The notes beneath the pieces are model-generated. The model was not told the DNA's origin, searched no databases, and saw only the letters and a list, made by a program, of their open reading frames with translations. A stretch of 41,123 bases of DNA from a virus. The position numbers and the translations under genes were made by a program. This document shows, one piece after another, positions 1 through 7,167 of the stretch (the stretch's first letter is position 1; every line of letters begins with the position of its first letter). The stretch covers positions 1-41,123 of IMG/VR virus record IMGVR_UViG_3300032282_001765; one strand, 5' to 3'.

Positions 1-116
1 ATGGCTTGAGCGGTATGGCTTGAGCGGTATGGCTTGAGCGGTATGGCTTGAGCGGTATGGCTTGAGCGGTATGGCTTGAGCGGTATGGCTTGAGCGGTAT
101 GGCTTGAGCGGTATGG
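1..116. repeat. 14-bp tandem repeat array, 8 copies
   Basis: Eight perfect head-to-tail copies of ATGGCTTGAGCGGT fill 1-112, followed by a partial unit (ATGG) and a T/A-rich stretch. There are no spacers, so it is not a CRISPR array. The array touches the window edge and may be longer in the real genome. It lies just upstream of the promoter and the first early gene. It could be an iteron-like or protein-binding array, or the place where an assembly broke. The unit length is not a multiple of three and each copy carries TGA, so it is not coding on this strand. Confidence 0.95.
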
Positions 117-136
117 TTTTTTTATATAAATTTCGC

Positions 137-165
137 TTGACACCGCCCTGGCAATTTGAGACAAT
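137..165 (+). promoter_or_regulatory. Putative sigma70-like early promoter
   Basis: A perfect -35 hexamer TTGACA (137-142) is followed after 17 bp by GACAAT (160-165), which matches TATAAT at four positions including the key A2 and T6. The first early gene starts at 204 behind an AGGAG ribosome binding site. This is the best candidate for host-polymerase transcription of the left early genes. Confidence 0.6.
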
Positions 166-203
166 TATTAGGCAATTCTTAACTACCACAAAAGGAGAAA
201 CAA

Positions 204-590
204 ATGTTATTAGATATGCAATATAAAACACACAACGATACCAAAGGTATTGATGTAGCAGGAACCTCATTACGAGGAGCCATTGATTGTAGCTTTGATC
301 AATTGGTAAAAGCTTTTGGTAATCCAATGTATGACACAAGCGGCGACGATAAAGTCAAAGCTGAATGGTACATTGAATTTGATGATGGCTCTATTGCTAC
401 CATTTATGATTGGAAATCTAATCTTGACCCAAAAGATAATACCGACTGGCACATTGGTGGGTTTGCAAAAGGTGACCCTACTGATAATGTATTATCTGTG
501 TTAGCTATGTTAGCATTAGATAAAGTACCATCGGGCGAAGATGATGTGCCTTTGCCTACCATTAATTTTTATTCAACCGTAGTCCATTAA
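204..590 (+). CDS. Early hypothetical protein, 128 aa
   Basis: Acidic 128-aa soluble protein of unknown function, first gene after the early promoter. The ATG follows AAAGGAGAAACAA, a strong ribosome binding site in a leader (AACTACCAC then AGGAGAA) that recurs before two more genes downstream. The middle is rich in Trp, Asp and Tyr (an FDDGSIATIYDWK segment), which suggests a small beta-rich fold. No signal peptide or membrane segment is seen. I do not recognise the family. First position in the early operon suggests a role in host takeover, which is inference only. Confidence 0.7.
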   Translation: MLLDMQYKTHNDTKGIDVAGTSLRGAIDCSFDQLVKAFGNPMYDTSGDDKVKAEWYIEFDDGSIATIYDWKSNLDPKDNTDWHIGGFAKGDPTDNVLSVLAMLALDKVPSGEDDVPLPTINFYSTVVH

Positions 591-600
591 GGAGAATAGC

Positions 601-753
601 ATGACCAAGAAAAGAATCGTAACACACAGGCAATTATCAAGACACAATGGTTGGCATAATGAATATAGTGACCCTATCGAACATGACCCCATTGATAAAG
701 CGGCATGGGTTGTTATTGTGATATGTGTCATTGTTTTCATTTTTGTGATTTAA
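601..753 (+). CDS. Small single-pass membrane protein, 50 aa
   Basis: This 50-aa frame starts 10 bp after the previous stop, behind a good AGGAGAATAGC ribosome binding site. The first 33 residues are polar and charged (MTKKRIV, then His/Asn/Asp). The last 17 (AWVVIVICVIVFIFVI) form one hydrophobic helix ending at the stop codon, as in a C-tail-anchored membrane protein. No family is recognised. Tight spacing and the strong ribosome binding site argue that it is expressed. Confidence 0.65.
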   Translation: MTKKRIVTHRQLSRHNGWHNEYSDPIEHDPIDKAAWVVIVICVIVFIFVI

Positions 754-755
754 TC

Positions 756-1013
756 ATGATTAACATATCAGTAGAAATCACGCGTGACCAATATGACTCA
801 ATCATCATCGATGCATTGAGTCATACTTTTATGACCTTATATAAAGAATATGAAAAGACCAAAGACGAATCGTTGATGGAATACATCACGGCTTATCGTG
901 TAGTCTTAAATGATTATATGAGACCAAGTGAATTTGAAGCATTGCTTGACAAGATTAAAAAGCCCAAAAAATATGATAGCAAAAGGTTGACCGACGCTAA
1001 TAATGGTCTATAA
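756..1013 (+). CDS. Early hypothetical protein, 85 aa
   Basis: I chose the ATG at 756, two bases after the preceding stop, because an upstream extension would run out of frame through the membrane-protein gene. The product begins MINISVEITRDQYDS. It looks helical and charged (KEYEKTKDES, DKIKKPKKYDSK) with no membrane segment. Function is unknown. Its close packing with the upstream gene suggests translational coupling within the early operon. Confidence 0.6.
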   Translation: MINISVEITRDQYDSIIIDALSHTFMTLYKEYEKTKDESLMEYITAYRVVLNDYMRPSEFEALLDKIKKPKKYDSKRLTDANNGL

Positions 1014-1054
1014 TAGATCTTGCAATTTAATTAACTACCACAGGAGAATATAGT

Positions 1055-1372
1055 ATGGGTACTAAAATTTTTAATGTTTACAACCATAACGGTACGTTTT
1101 TATGTAGCGCTGATACATTAGAGGACGCGCAAAAAGAAGCTTACTTTTACTCGGACGAAACAGGTAATGCAACTTCAGTCGTTGAAACCATTAAAGATGG
1201 TAAAACCATTGATGAAAGAAAAGAAGCACTTATTAAACGTGAAGTTGATTGGGCAATGGAGAATATGGACGCTCAAGAGTTTATGTTTTTATTTAAACAC
1301 GGCTTCAAAGGTTTTGATAACTATACTGATGAAGATATTGATCGTGATTATCGATTAGCATTTTTTGATTAA
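1055..1372 (+). CDS. Early hypothetical protein, 105 aa
   Basis: A soluble, strongly charged 105-aa protein. It starts MGTKIFNVYNHNG and has an acidic C-terminus (DEDIDRDY). The ATG is preceded by the recurrent leader AACTACCAC plus AGGAGAATA, the same arrangement as before the genes at 204 and 1394. No catalytic motif or membrane segment is visible, and I do not recognise the family. Confidence 0.7.
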   Translation: MGTKIFNVYNHNGTFLCSADTLEDAQKEAYFYSDETGNATSVVETIKDGKTIDERKEALIKREVDWAMENMDAQEFMFLFKHGFKGFDNYTDEDIDRDYRLAFFD

Positions 1373-1393
1373 CTAACCACCAAGGAGAATAGT

Positions 1394-1675
1394 ATGAATA
1401 ATGATTTAATTAAAACCATTGATACTTTAGGTATGCTTGATAAACAAATCAAAGAACTTGAAGCATCTGCTCGTAAATTAAAAGATGAATTGATTGCTCG
1501 AGGCGTTGGCAAGTATGATGGCAACTTATTCCAAGTAAGTGTGCAACAGTTTGATCGCGCGGCAATTAACCCAACGCTTGTTCGTGAATTAGCAGATAAT
1601 GATTTTGTGTCTTCTGTGACCGAAATTAAAACTGTCAATGCCGTTGTTGTTAAAGCTCTACCAATGAGAATATAG
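1394..1675 (+). CDS. Early hypothetical coiled-coil protein, 93 aa
   Basis: The N-terminal half (LDKQIKELEASARKLKDELI) is a heptad-like amphipathic helix. The C-terminal half looks like short beta strands (GNLFQVSV, VTEIKTVNAVVV). The shape, a short coiled coil plus a compact domain, is common among small phage DNA-metabolism or inhibitor proteins, but no specific family can be claimed. The gene has the recurrent leader with an AAGGAGAATAGT ribosome binding site, and its stop overlaps the next start. Confidence 0.7.
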   Translation: MNNDLIKTIDTLGMLDKQIKELEASARKLKDELIARGVGKYDGNLFQVSVQQFDRAAINPTLVRELADNDFVSSVTEIKTVNAVVVKALPMRI

Positions 1676-1857
1676 TGAGACAACCCTCATACGAACTACG
1701 AGATGAAACCGATGAAGCAATTCGTCGGTTTTATTCTATGGAGTTCGCTCAAAAATTTCTATGTGAAGGATACACCATTGTCAAATTAAATCTTCCTAAA
1801 CCACCATCCCCCTATCAGCAGTTACTTTCACTCAACCTAGGAGATCCCCCATTTTGA
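1675..1857 (+). CDS. Early hypothetical protein, 60 aa, GTG start
   Basis: The GTG start overlaps the previous stop codon (TAGTG) and is preceded by GAGAATATA, the same sequence that places the start at 1055. The 60-aa product begins MRQPSYELRDETDEA and ends in a Pro/Leu-rich tail (LPKPPSPYQQLL). Its stop overlaps the TTG start of the sigma-like gene, so it is probably coupled to it. Function is unknown. Confidence 0.5.
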   Translation: MRQPSYELRDETDEAIRRFYSMEFAQKFLCEGYTIVKLNLPKPPSPYQQLLSLNLGDPPF

Positions 1858-2435
1858 CAGAAGAATATCAACCCAATGACATACTCACCGATTATCTTCA
1901 ATCGCTCTATGGTATAGATGTACTACCCTTAGAAGAAGAGCATCGATTAGCCTATTGTATTGCATCAGGTGACCAAAAAGCTCTGGACAAACTTGTTAAG
2001 CATAACTTAAGATTTGTGGTATATATAGTACGTAAGATGACTGCATGGAAATATAGCAAGATGCCTCTTGAGGATCTTCTTGCTATGGGCAATGAACAAC
2101 TTACCATTGCGGCACGTCGATGGACACCTACGAATAATGCACGCTTTGCAACATACGCTAGATCTTTTATTGAAAAAGGAGTAAGACGAGAATTGGATAA
2201 TACTGCTAACATTATACGACTGCCTGTAAATATTATGGAGGCCGTCAAGAAAATGAATTATAATGAACGTGCATTATCACAAGTTTTAGGTCGCAAACCA
2301 AAAATAAGTGAAGTAGCTACAATGATGGGTGTTGATGAAGATCGTATAAGAATGCTTCAAGCGTATCTTACAAGAGAACCTGTATCACTCGAACACTTAA
2401 ATGATGAAAAATTTTTGGAGGAGCATGATGAGTAA
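1854..2435 (+). CDS. Sigma70-family protein with regions 2-3 only, 193 aa
   Basis: Residues about 20-105 match sigma region 1.2/2: PLEEEHRLAYCIASGDQKAL, then LVKHNLRFVVYIVRKM, PLEDLLAMGNEQL and ARFATYARSFIEKGVRREL. These correspond to the core-binding and -10-recognition helices. Residues about 118-170 (IRLPVNIMEAVKKMN through PKISEVATMMGVDEDRI) match region 3. The protein ends near the point where region 4 would begin, so -35 recognition should be absent. The start is TTG, overlapping the previous stop (TTGA), with TAGGAGA upstream. The likely role is to redirect host RNA polymerase to phage promoters. Whether it pairs with the region-4-like protein at 8508 is inference. Confidence 0.85.
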   Translation: MTEEYQPNDILTDYLQSLYGIDVLPLEEEHRLAYCIASGDQKALDKLVKHNLRFVVYIVRKMTAWKYSKMPLEDLLAMGNEQLTIAARRWTPTNNARFATYARSFIEKGVRRELDNTANIIRLPVNIMEAVKKMNYNERALSQVLGRKPKISEVATMMGVDEDRIRMLQAYLTREPVSLEHLNDEKFLEEHDE

Positions 2436-2715
2436 TATAATAGAAATGAAACGCCGCACTAAAGATATTGAGAAAGAACTGCAAGCTAAAAAAGGTACGG
2501 CACATCCTACAGATGTTTATGATAAAGAAGGCAACTTCAAAAAGATAGACTTTCATAATGGCGCAGGCAATTTTATCCTCGAGGCAGTATGGGACGAACG
2601 CGATGCTCAAAATGAAGAGAATCGCCTCGCATTTAAGAAGTGGGCTTACAATATGATGCGTCAAAAAGGATATTCAATCGATTTACCTAAAAAGGAAAAA
2701 AGTGATGAACTTTAA
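2428..2715 (+). CDS. Early hypothetical protein, 95 aa
   Basis: Two consecutive ATGs (2425 and 2428) follow GGAGGAG. The second has better spacing and was chosen. The coding sequence overlaps the end of the sigma-like gene. The N-terminus is a basic helix (IEMKRRTKDIEKELQAKK). The middle (FHNGAGNFILEAVWDERDAQNEENR) looks folded and the end is Lys-rich. There is no membrane segment. The function is unknown, and translational coupling to the sigma-like gene is likely. Confidence 0.65.
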   Translation: MSNIIEMKRRTKDIEKELQAKKGTAHPTDVYDKEGNFKKIDFHNGAGNFILEAVWDERDAQNEENRLAFKKWAYNMMRQKGYSIDLPKKEKSDEL

Positions 2716-2818
2716 TAACGAAAAAACATGGTGGCAAGTAGCAAAATGGTACGTAATCATTTTATCAGTTTACTTTTTTGGCAGAATAGCATATGACTAC
2801 GCAATTTGCTATTTGTAA
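2705..2818 (+). CDS. Small membrane protein, 37 aa
   Basis: A 37-aa frame overlapping the end of the previous gene, with AAAAGGAAAAAA just upstream as a possible ribosome binding site. The N-terminus has WW and charged residues, followed by one hydrophobic stretch (WYVIILSVYFFGRIAY). It resembles other very short membrane proteins of this phage (601-753, 5474-5596). Function is unknown. Confidence 0.45.
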   Translation: MNFNNEKTWWQVAKWYVIILSVYFFGRIAYDYAICYL

Positions 2819-2820
2819 GT

Positions 2821-3081
2821 CATTGATTTATAACAAATTGTCACACTTGTCACACTTGTCACCCTCAAAACACACATTACCCTGTACCCGTAAATTATTT
2901 TATTTTATTTTAAAATAGAATATAAGACAAAGAAGTATGACAAGTGTGACAACTTGTTTAAAATCAATGGGTTACAGAGGGTCAAAGGGTGACACACAAT
3001 TGTAACAAATTGTAACAATCCTTTATAATCAAGCACTTAGCTAAAAAGAAGTATGACAAACTGTTTAAAATCAATGACTTA
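2821..3081. repeat. Inverted and direct repeats in an AT-rich gap, possible replication origin
   Basis: This is the longest stretch in the window without a substantial gene. A 32-nt arm at 2821-2852 matches the reverse complement of 2938-2969 at 29 of 32 positions. A shortened third copy of the right arm lies near 3052-3076 (AAGAAGTATGACAA, then TGTTTAAAATCAATG). TGTCACACTTG-type and TTGTAACAA-type elements are also repeated (2840-2862, 2999-3018). The block between the arms is almost all A/T (2890-2930). Its place directly before the primase-helicase gene fits an origin or a large operator region. Confidence 0.6.
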
Positions 3082-3090
3082 CGATACTTA

Positions 3091-3120
3091 TTGACAAGGT
3101 AGAAAAAATAAAACTATAAT
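3091..3120 (+). promoter_or_regulatory. Consensus sigma70 promoter before primase-helicase
   Basis: A perfect TTGACA (3091-3096) and a perfect TATAAT (3115-3120) are separated by 18 bp. Transcription should start near 3127, about 25 nt before the primase ATG. The conserved phage element at 3132-3143 would then lie in the first transcribed bases, so it could act there as an operator or as a second, overlapping promoter. Confidence 0.75.
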
Positions 3121-3131
3121 CTAGCATTAAA

Positions 3132-3143
3132 TTTGCATTAGTT
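3132..3143 (+). promoter_or_regulatory. Conserved GCATTAGT element, copy 1
   Basis: TTTGCATTAGTT lies 10 bp before the primase-helicase start and just downstream of a consensus sigma70 promoter. It is one of seven sense-oriented copies at cluster starts in this window. A degenerate GCATTA also lies at 3124-3129. Confidence 0.6.
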
Positions 3144-3152
3144 AGGACGAAT

Positions 3153-5474
3153 ATGGAAAACACCACTACAAATAATAAACCACAATGCTTGCCTGTTATT
3201 ATGGCAAACATTCCACTTGAACTCAAAACCATACCCCGTTGGGTGCTATGGCGTATGACCCAAGTTGGCGAACCGCCAAGATGGTCAAAGCTTCCTGTGC
3301 AACCGAACGGGCAATCTGCCTCATCAACCAATTCAGCGCAATGGTCAGACTTCATGACCGTAGAGCACACCTATACCTCAAACCCAAATAAGTTCGATGG
3401 CATAGGCTTTGTGTTCTCAAATGAAGATAACCTCATTGGCGTAGACCTAGATGACTGCCTTGATCCCGTCACTCACGAATTTACCAACCCCGCATCCGCC
3501 CAAATTGCGGCGCGACTCAACGGGTATATGGAAGTCTCACCCTCGGGCACAGGCGTTAAGATATTTACTCGCGCGACTTTACCCGCGGCGCACGTAGATC
3601 ACTCGATTGGACTTGAGATTTATAACCAAGCGCGGTACTTTACTGTGACAGGGCATCACTTAACAGGATCGATCCCGACAGAAGAACAAGACATTACGTC
3701 CATCGTGCCCCCACGTCAGCTTACCAAAACAGGTGACGCGTTTGCTGACTACATTCCGCCTTTAGAAGGATATGACATTGCTAGAACAGAGGCCGAGATA
3801 TTACCAAACTTTGATCCCGACACAGGGTATGCAGAGTGGTTGAAGATCGGGGCAATACTTCATCATCAAGGTCAAGGTGATATTGAGTGGTGTGAGTTAT
3901 GGGACAGATGGTCATCGCAGTCTGCGAAGTATCAACAGACAGGATCAAACTCATGTGAATCCAAATGGAGAACCTTTAAAGGTTCGGGTGCCACCTTACG
4001 ATCACTTGTCTTTACGACCAATCAAAAAGCGTTAAAGCAAGCGCTCGCCAATGGGGACACAGTATTAGATAATAACGTGATGGCGCACGCACGCGTATTT
4101 CTCGATAACTTTTACTCATCTGAGGAAGGATATAAGTTAGTCCACTACGCAGATGACTTCTTTGTTTACGTCGGCACGCACTATGAGATCATAGAAGAAT
4201 TGACTGTACGATCTGATCTATATAAGTTTTTAGATCGATGCAAAAAGCTAGGACGTAAGCAAGAGATATTACCATTTAATCCAACGCCCGCATCTGTATC
4301 CGCCGCATTGGACGCGATTAAGTCTATCGTGCACTTACCTAACCACCCAAATACGAAACCACCTATTTGGTTAGAGAACCATCGCACGAATAAACCTAAT
4401 GCATCGAAGTTAATCTCTTTGAAGAACGGATTGTTTCATGTTGAAGATAATGTGATGATCCCGCATTCACTCGGATTCTTTACACAGAACTCGTTGAACT
4501 TTGACTATGACCAAACAACACAATGTCCAACGTGGCTAACCTTTTTACAATCAGTATGGGACGACGATAATGAATCAATTGAAACCTTACAAGAAATGTT
4601 CGGATATATTCTCAGCGGGGACACAAAACAACAAAAGTTTTTTAATATCATTGGACCTCGAAGATCGGGAAAGGGAACGATCAACAAAGTCCTCGTCTCA
4701 CTGCTCGGACAACATAACACCGTGGCTCCCGAATTGGGTGAGTTATGTGATAGCTTTGGTTTACAGCCTTGGCTTGGCAAGTTGCTTGCTAGTTTTACTG
4801 ATGCCCGCGCTCCCGAGCGTAATCGCAATGCCGTTGTTTCTCAGCTTCTTCGGATTGTTGGGGGCGATACCATTACTGTTAATAGAAAGAATAAAGAGTC
4901 GTGGAACGGATACCTCCCTACACGAATTGTTATTTACTCGAACGAAGTCCTCCAGCTCACAGAAAACTCAAACGCGCTCACTGGACGAATGATAGTACTA
5001 AAGATGACTCGATCTTTTTATAATAAAGAAGATACGGAACTATCACGCAAATTAGAAGCCGAATTATCGGGCATATTTAATTGGGCCATGGAAGGACTAC
5101 AACGCAGATTAAAAAGAGGTGGATATTTTGTTCAACCTAAATCGGGCACATCGTACTTAGAATTAATGACTGAATTAGGAAACCCTATTGGATTATTTGT
5201 TGAAGACGCATTAGAATTTGACCCAACAGGATCAGTATCAAAAGATGATGTCTTTGCTTGTTACTCTCATTGGGCGATTAGGAAGAAGCTACCCCCTGGA
5301 ACGGAGTTTTCATTTAAGCGTAGATTCTTAGCGGCAACACAAGAACATAGAATTGAAGTAGGACTTGTGCGCCAAGATGGGAAACGTGATCATGTTTATG
5401 TAGGTATTAAATTAAATGCTGATGCTCAAAAGTATATCAATAGTATTGTTAGTTTTGATGAAGGGATATTTTAA
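3153..5474 (+). CDS. Primase-polymerase / SF3 (D5-like) helicase, 773 aa
   Basis: Replicative primase-helicase. The N-terminal archaeo-eukaryotic primase-like domain shows VDLDDC (residues 97-102), SPSGTGVK (129-136) and RYFTVTGHH (161-169), matching the metal-binding and nucleotide-binding motifs of prim-pol enzymes. A PriCT-2-like segment follows (about 215-295, with YAEWLKIG and WCELWDRWS). The C-terminal SF3/D5-like ATPase has Walker A GPRRSGKGT at 501-509 and a following TDARAPERNRNA segment. It should unwind DNA and prime synthesis for the polymerase at 14998. The gene follows a consensus promoter and an origin-like repeat region. Assignment to the NrS-1/P4-type superfamily is from motif order only. 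Confidence 0.9.
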   Translation: MENTTTNNKPQCLPVIMANIPLELKTIPRWVLWRMTQVGEPPRWSKLPVQPNGQSASSTNSAQWSDFMTVEHTYTSNPNKFDGIGFVFSNEDNLIGVDLDDCLDPVTHEFTNPASAQIAARLNGYMEVSPSGTGVKIFTRATLPAAHVDHSIGLEIYNQARYFTVTGHHLTGSIPTEEQDITSIVPPRQLTKTGDAFADYIPPLEGYDIARTEAEILPNFDPDTGYAEWLKIGAILHHQGQGDIEWCELWDRWSSQSAKYQQTGSNSCESKWRTFKGSGATLRSLVFTTNQKALKQALANGDTVLDNNVMAHARVFLDNFYSSEEGYKLVHYADDFFVYVGTHYEIIEELTVRSDLYKFLDRCKKLGRKQEILPFNPTPASVSAALDAIKSIVHLPNHPNTKPPIWLENHRTNKPNASKLISLKNGLFHVEDNVMIPHSLGFFTQNSLNFDYDQTTQCPTWLTFLQSVWDDDNESIETLQEMFGYILSGDTKQQKFFNIIGPRRSGKGTINKVLVSLLGQHNTVAPELGELCDSFGLQPWLGKLLASFTDARAPERNRNAVVSQLLRIVGGDTITVNRKNKESWNGYLPTRIVIYSNEVLQLTENSNALTGRMIVLKMTRSFYNKEDTELSRKLEAELSGIFNWAMEGLQRRLKRGGYFVQPKSGTSYLELMTELGNPIGLFVEDALEFDPTGSVSKDDVFACYSHWAIRKKLPPGTEFSFKRRFLAATQEHRIEVGLVRQDGKRDHVYVGIKLNADAQKYINSIVSFDEGIF

Positions 5475-5596
5475 TGTTAGATCTATTAGTCGCGTTTATG
5501 CTATATCACTTTAATGCTAGCTACCTATGGTGGATTGGTTACATATTAGTAATGCTAATTGAAATTTTGCAAGAACTATCACACAAAGGAAAATAA
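5474..5596 (+). CDS. Small membrane protein, 40 aa
   Basis: The ATG overlaps the primase stop (TAATG), implying translational coupling. The 40 residues contain one long or two short hydrophobic segments (LLVAFMLYHF, then YLWWIGYILVMLIEIL) and end in a basic tail (SHKGK). No known family is recognised. It could be a small membrane-associated regulator, but no function can be assigned. Confidence 0.5.
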   Translation: MLDLLVAFMLYHFNASYLWWIGYILVMLIEILQELSHKGK

Positions 5597-5598
5597 AA

Positions 5599-5910
5599 AT
5601 GACAACTGAAAAACAAAAGATAATTGATGCACTGCTTGAAGAAGTTAAGATGCAGCCCGCTACATTACTAAAATTAAAATTGGAGATTGATGATGGGGGG
5701 TATTACTATGAACTTGACCCCACACGTGACATAACACCGTATGAGTGCATGTTACTATTTAAATTGGTAATGGTGGCAATGAACACAGACACAGATATAG
5801 CCATAACAAAACGCTACATCAAGTTAAATAACTTACGCAGGCACTTCACCAAAACAAACGACATCGTCGAAGAGGCAGAGTACGATGATGATGAAGAGTA
5901 TGACGACTAG
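5599..5910 (+). CDS. Hypothetical acidic-tail protein, 103 aa
   Basis: A soluble 103-aa protein, helical at the N-terminus (KQKIIDALLEEVKM), with a very acidic C-terminal tail (EEAEYDDDEEYDD). Acidic tails of this kind occur on single-strand binding proteins and DNA mimics, but the body has no recognisable OB-fold motif. The start follows ACAAAGGAAAATAAAA, a plausible ribosome binding site. It sits between the primase and the nuclease genes, so a replication role is possible. Confidence 0.65.
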   Translation: MTTEKQKIIDALLEEVKMQPATLLKLKLEIDDGGYYYELDPTRDITPYECMLLFKLVMVAMNTDTDIAITKRYIKLNNLRRHFTKTNDIVEEAEYDDDEEYDD

Positions 5911-5918
5911 GAGCTATC

Positions 5919-6167
5919 ATGGCACGAGTACTGATTAACGCGCATAGGAACATTGCGATCGAGATATCGAGAAAAGATAAGTGGTCTATCATAGTGACAG
6001 GGTGGACACCCACGCACCGTGAGAGACTGCTTAACAGTGAAATCGACCTAGAGTGGGAAACCTACGAGTACCCACTCACCTCCGCGATACAACGGTTTTT
6101 ATTACCCACACTGTCATCATCGACGATTGACGATACGGCAAAACGCGACCTTGAGGCGCTATTATGA
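5919..6167 (+). CDS. Hypothetical protein, 82 aa
   Basis: An 82-aa product beginning MARVLINAHRNIAIEISRKD, basic at the N-terminus, with GGAGCTATC upstream as a ribosome binding site. Its stop overlaps the next ATG (4-bp ATGA overlap). No motif or membrane segment is recognised. Local base composition is more GC-rich than the early genes, as in the following gene. Confidence 0.6.
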   Translation: MARVLINAHRNIAIEISRKDKWSIIVTGWTPTHRERLLNSEIDLEWETYEYPLTSAIQRFLLPTLSSSTIDDTAKRDLEALL

Positions 6168-6784
6168 AACCAAAAGAGTACTCGTACTACAACATAGACG
6201 TGGGGTTCTTTCCGCGTTGCGTAAAGCTTTGCTTCAACAATGACCAATTCCAAGAAATACTTCAAGACCAAAAGATGACAGGGCACGCCGTCACGGCGCT
6301 CGAGGTTGGGGTAGCGGAGACGCACTACATCGGCGAAGGTAAGAAAGGAATTATTGTGGCCGTGTTTAACATTGATGACATGACAAGCCTTGACGAAATG
6401 ATTGCGACTATTGCGCACGAGACCGTTCACATTATCGAGCGCATCAGCAATTACATTGAAGAAGAAGAAATGTTTAGTGAAGAAACAAGAGCCTACCTAA
6501 CCGAATCCATCGTGCGTCAGATATTTAAGGCGTGCATCATAGAAAGAGAAAACCATGCTAGAAAAACACCTAGAGCAATACTTCAAAAAATTGGTAGAAA
6601 AATCGGGGGGTCTGACGTTCAAGTGGATAAGCACGGTGACGGGGGTGCCCGACAGGATAGTGTTCCTAAACGGGAAAGTGCACCTCGTGGAGCTAAAGGC
6701 AAAGTCGGGAAGACTATCGCCAAGACAGATAATAATATTTCGGCTCCTAGAAAAACACGGGTTCGTGGTCACGGTAATATTTAG
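6164..6784 (+). CDS. HExxH metalloprotease-like protein, 206 aa
   Basis: Residues 85-89 read HETVH inside a hydrophobic helix (TIAHETVHIIERI), followed by acidic residues (EEEEMFSEETRAY), so a zinc-metallopeptidase-like or anti-restriction-like fold is possible. A clear third zinc ligand cannot be fixed by eye. The last 76 codons overlap the VRR-NUC gene in another frame and encode a very basic, Gly/Arg/Lys-rich tail with no obvious structure. That tail may be an incidental extension caused by the nuclease codons. The start overlaps the previous stop. Confidence 0.6.
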   Translation: MKPKEYSYYNIDVGFFPRCVKLCFNNDQFQEILQDQKMTGHAVTALEVGVAETHYIGEGKKGIIVAVFNIDDMTSLDEMIATIAHETVHIIERISNYIEEEEMFSEETRAYLTESIVRQIFKACIIERENHARKTPRAILQKIGRKIGGSDVQVDKHGDGGARQDSVPKRESAPRGAKGKVGKTIAKTDNNISAPRKTRVRGHGNI

Positions 6785-6824
6785 TGAAGAAGAAGCGGAT
6801 GCATTCATCAGATTTAACACCTAA
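6555..6824 (+). CDS. VRR-NUC domain nuclease, 89 aa
   Basis: A compact PD-(D/E)XK nuclease of the VRR-NUC family. It has GVPDR (residues 30-34) and VELKAK (45-50), with the expected catalytic D33, E46 and K48, followed by a Q-containing helix (SPRQIIIFRLLEK). Stand-alone phage VRR-NUC proteins are usually about 90-100 aa and are thought to act on branched DNA. Neighbouring primase, SNF2 helicase, DUF2800, DUF2815 and PolA genes form a well-known phage replication set. The start lies deep inside the previous gene with only a weak GAAAGAGA ribosome binding site. Confidence 0.85.
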   Translation: MLEKHLEQYFKKLVEKSGGLTFKWISTVTGVPDRIVFLNGKVHLVELKAKSGRLSPRQIIIFRLLEKHGFVVTVIFSEEEADAFIRFNT

Positions 6825-7167
6825 ACAAAGACAGATTAGACGTAGATTTTTTTCTAATGCTAGGTGTCGTGCTAAAAAAAATAATTTACCTTTTAATTTA
6901 ACAATAGAGTATTTAGAGTCAATCGCGTACGATGCATGCCCCATATTTAAAATACCGTTCGAGTGGGGGCAGTCTGGATTAGGTAAAGGAAAAACAAAAC
7001 AAAATTGTCCTACACTTGATCGCATCATTCCTGATAAAGGATATATTGTAGGTAATGTTGCGTTTATATCATCTAGAGCAAATCGTATTAAAGACAATGG
7101 CACAATGGAAGAACTTTATAAAATAGCAGATTGGATATGGCAACATATAAATGATGAACCGAAATAA
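6784..7167 (+). CDS. Putative HNH/His-Me-type endonuclease, 127 aa
   Basis: The core CPIFKIPFEWG...NCPTLDRI...GYIVGNVAFISSRANRIK resembles a phage family with the pattern CPxxxxxxxW, S/TLDRI, GYxxGNVxxISxRANxxK. I recall that family as HNH-like endonucleases. The first 35 residues are very basic (MKKKRMHSS, RRRFFSNARCRAKKNN), as expected for DNA binding. The GTG at 6784 overlaps the upstream stop. ATG at 6799 is an alternative start. It may be a recombination or packaging nuclease, or a free-standing homing nuclease. Confidence 0.6.
   Translation: MKKKRMHSSDLTPKQRQIRRRFFSNARCRAKKNNLPFNLTIEYLESIAYDACPIFKIPFEWGQSGLGKGKTKQNCPTLDRIIPDKGYIVGNVAFISSRANRIKDNGTMEELYKIADWIWQHINDEPK

Noticed and set aside
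1-116. Possible CRISPR array
   Set aside because: Repeats are directly contiguous with no unique spacers, and the unit is only 14 bp.
705-755. Longer start (ATG 705) for the 85-aa protein
   Set aside because: The extra Cys/His/Phe-rich residues come from reading the membrane-protein gene (601-753) in the wrong frame.
4570-4992. 140-codon plus-strand frame inside the primase-helicase
   Set aside because: Out-of-frame shadow over the Walker A region of a clearly coding gene, with no ribosome binding site.
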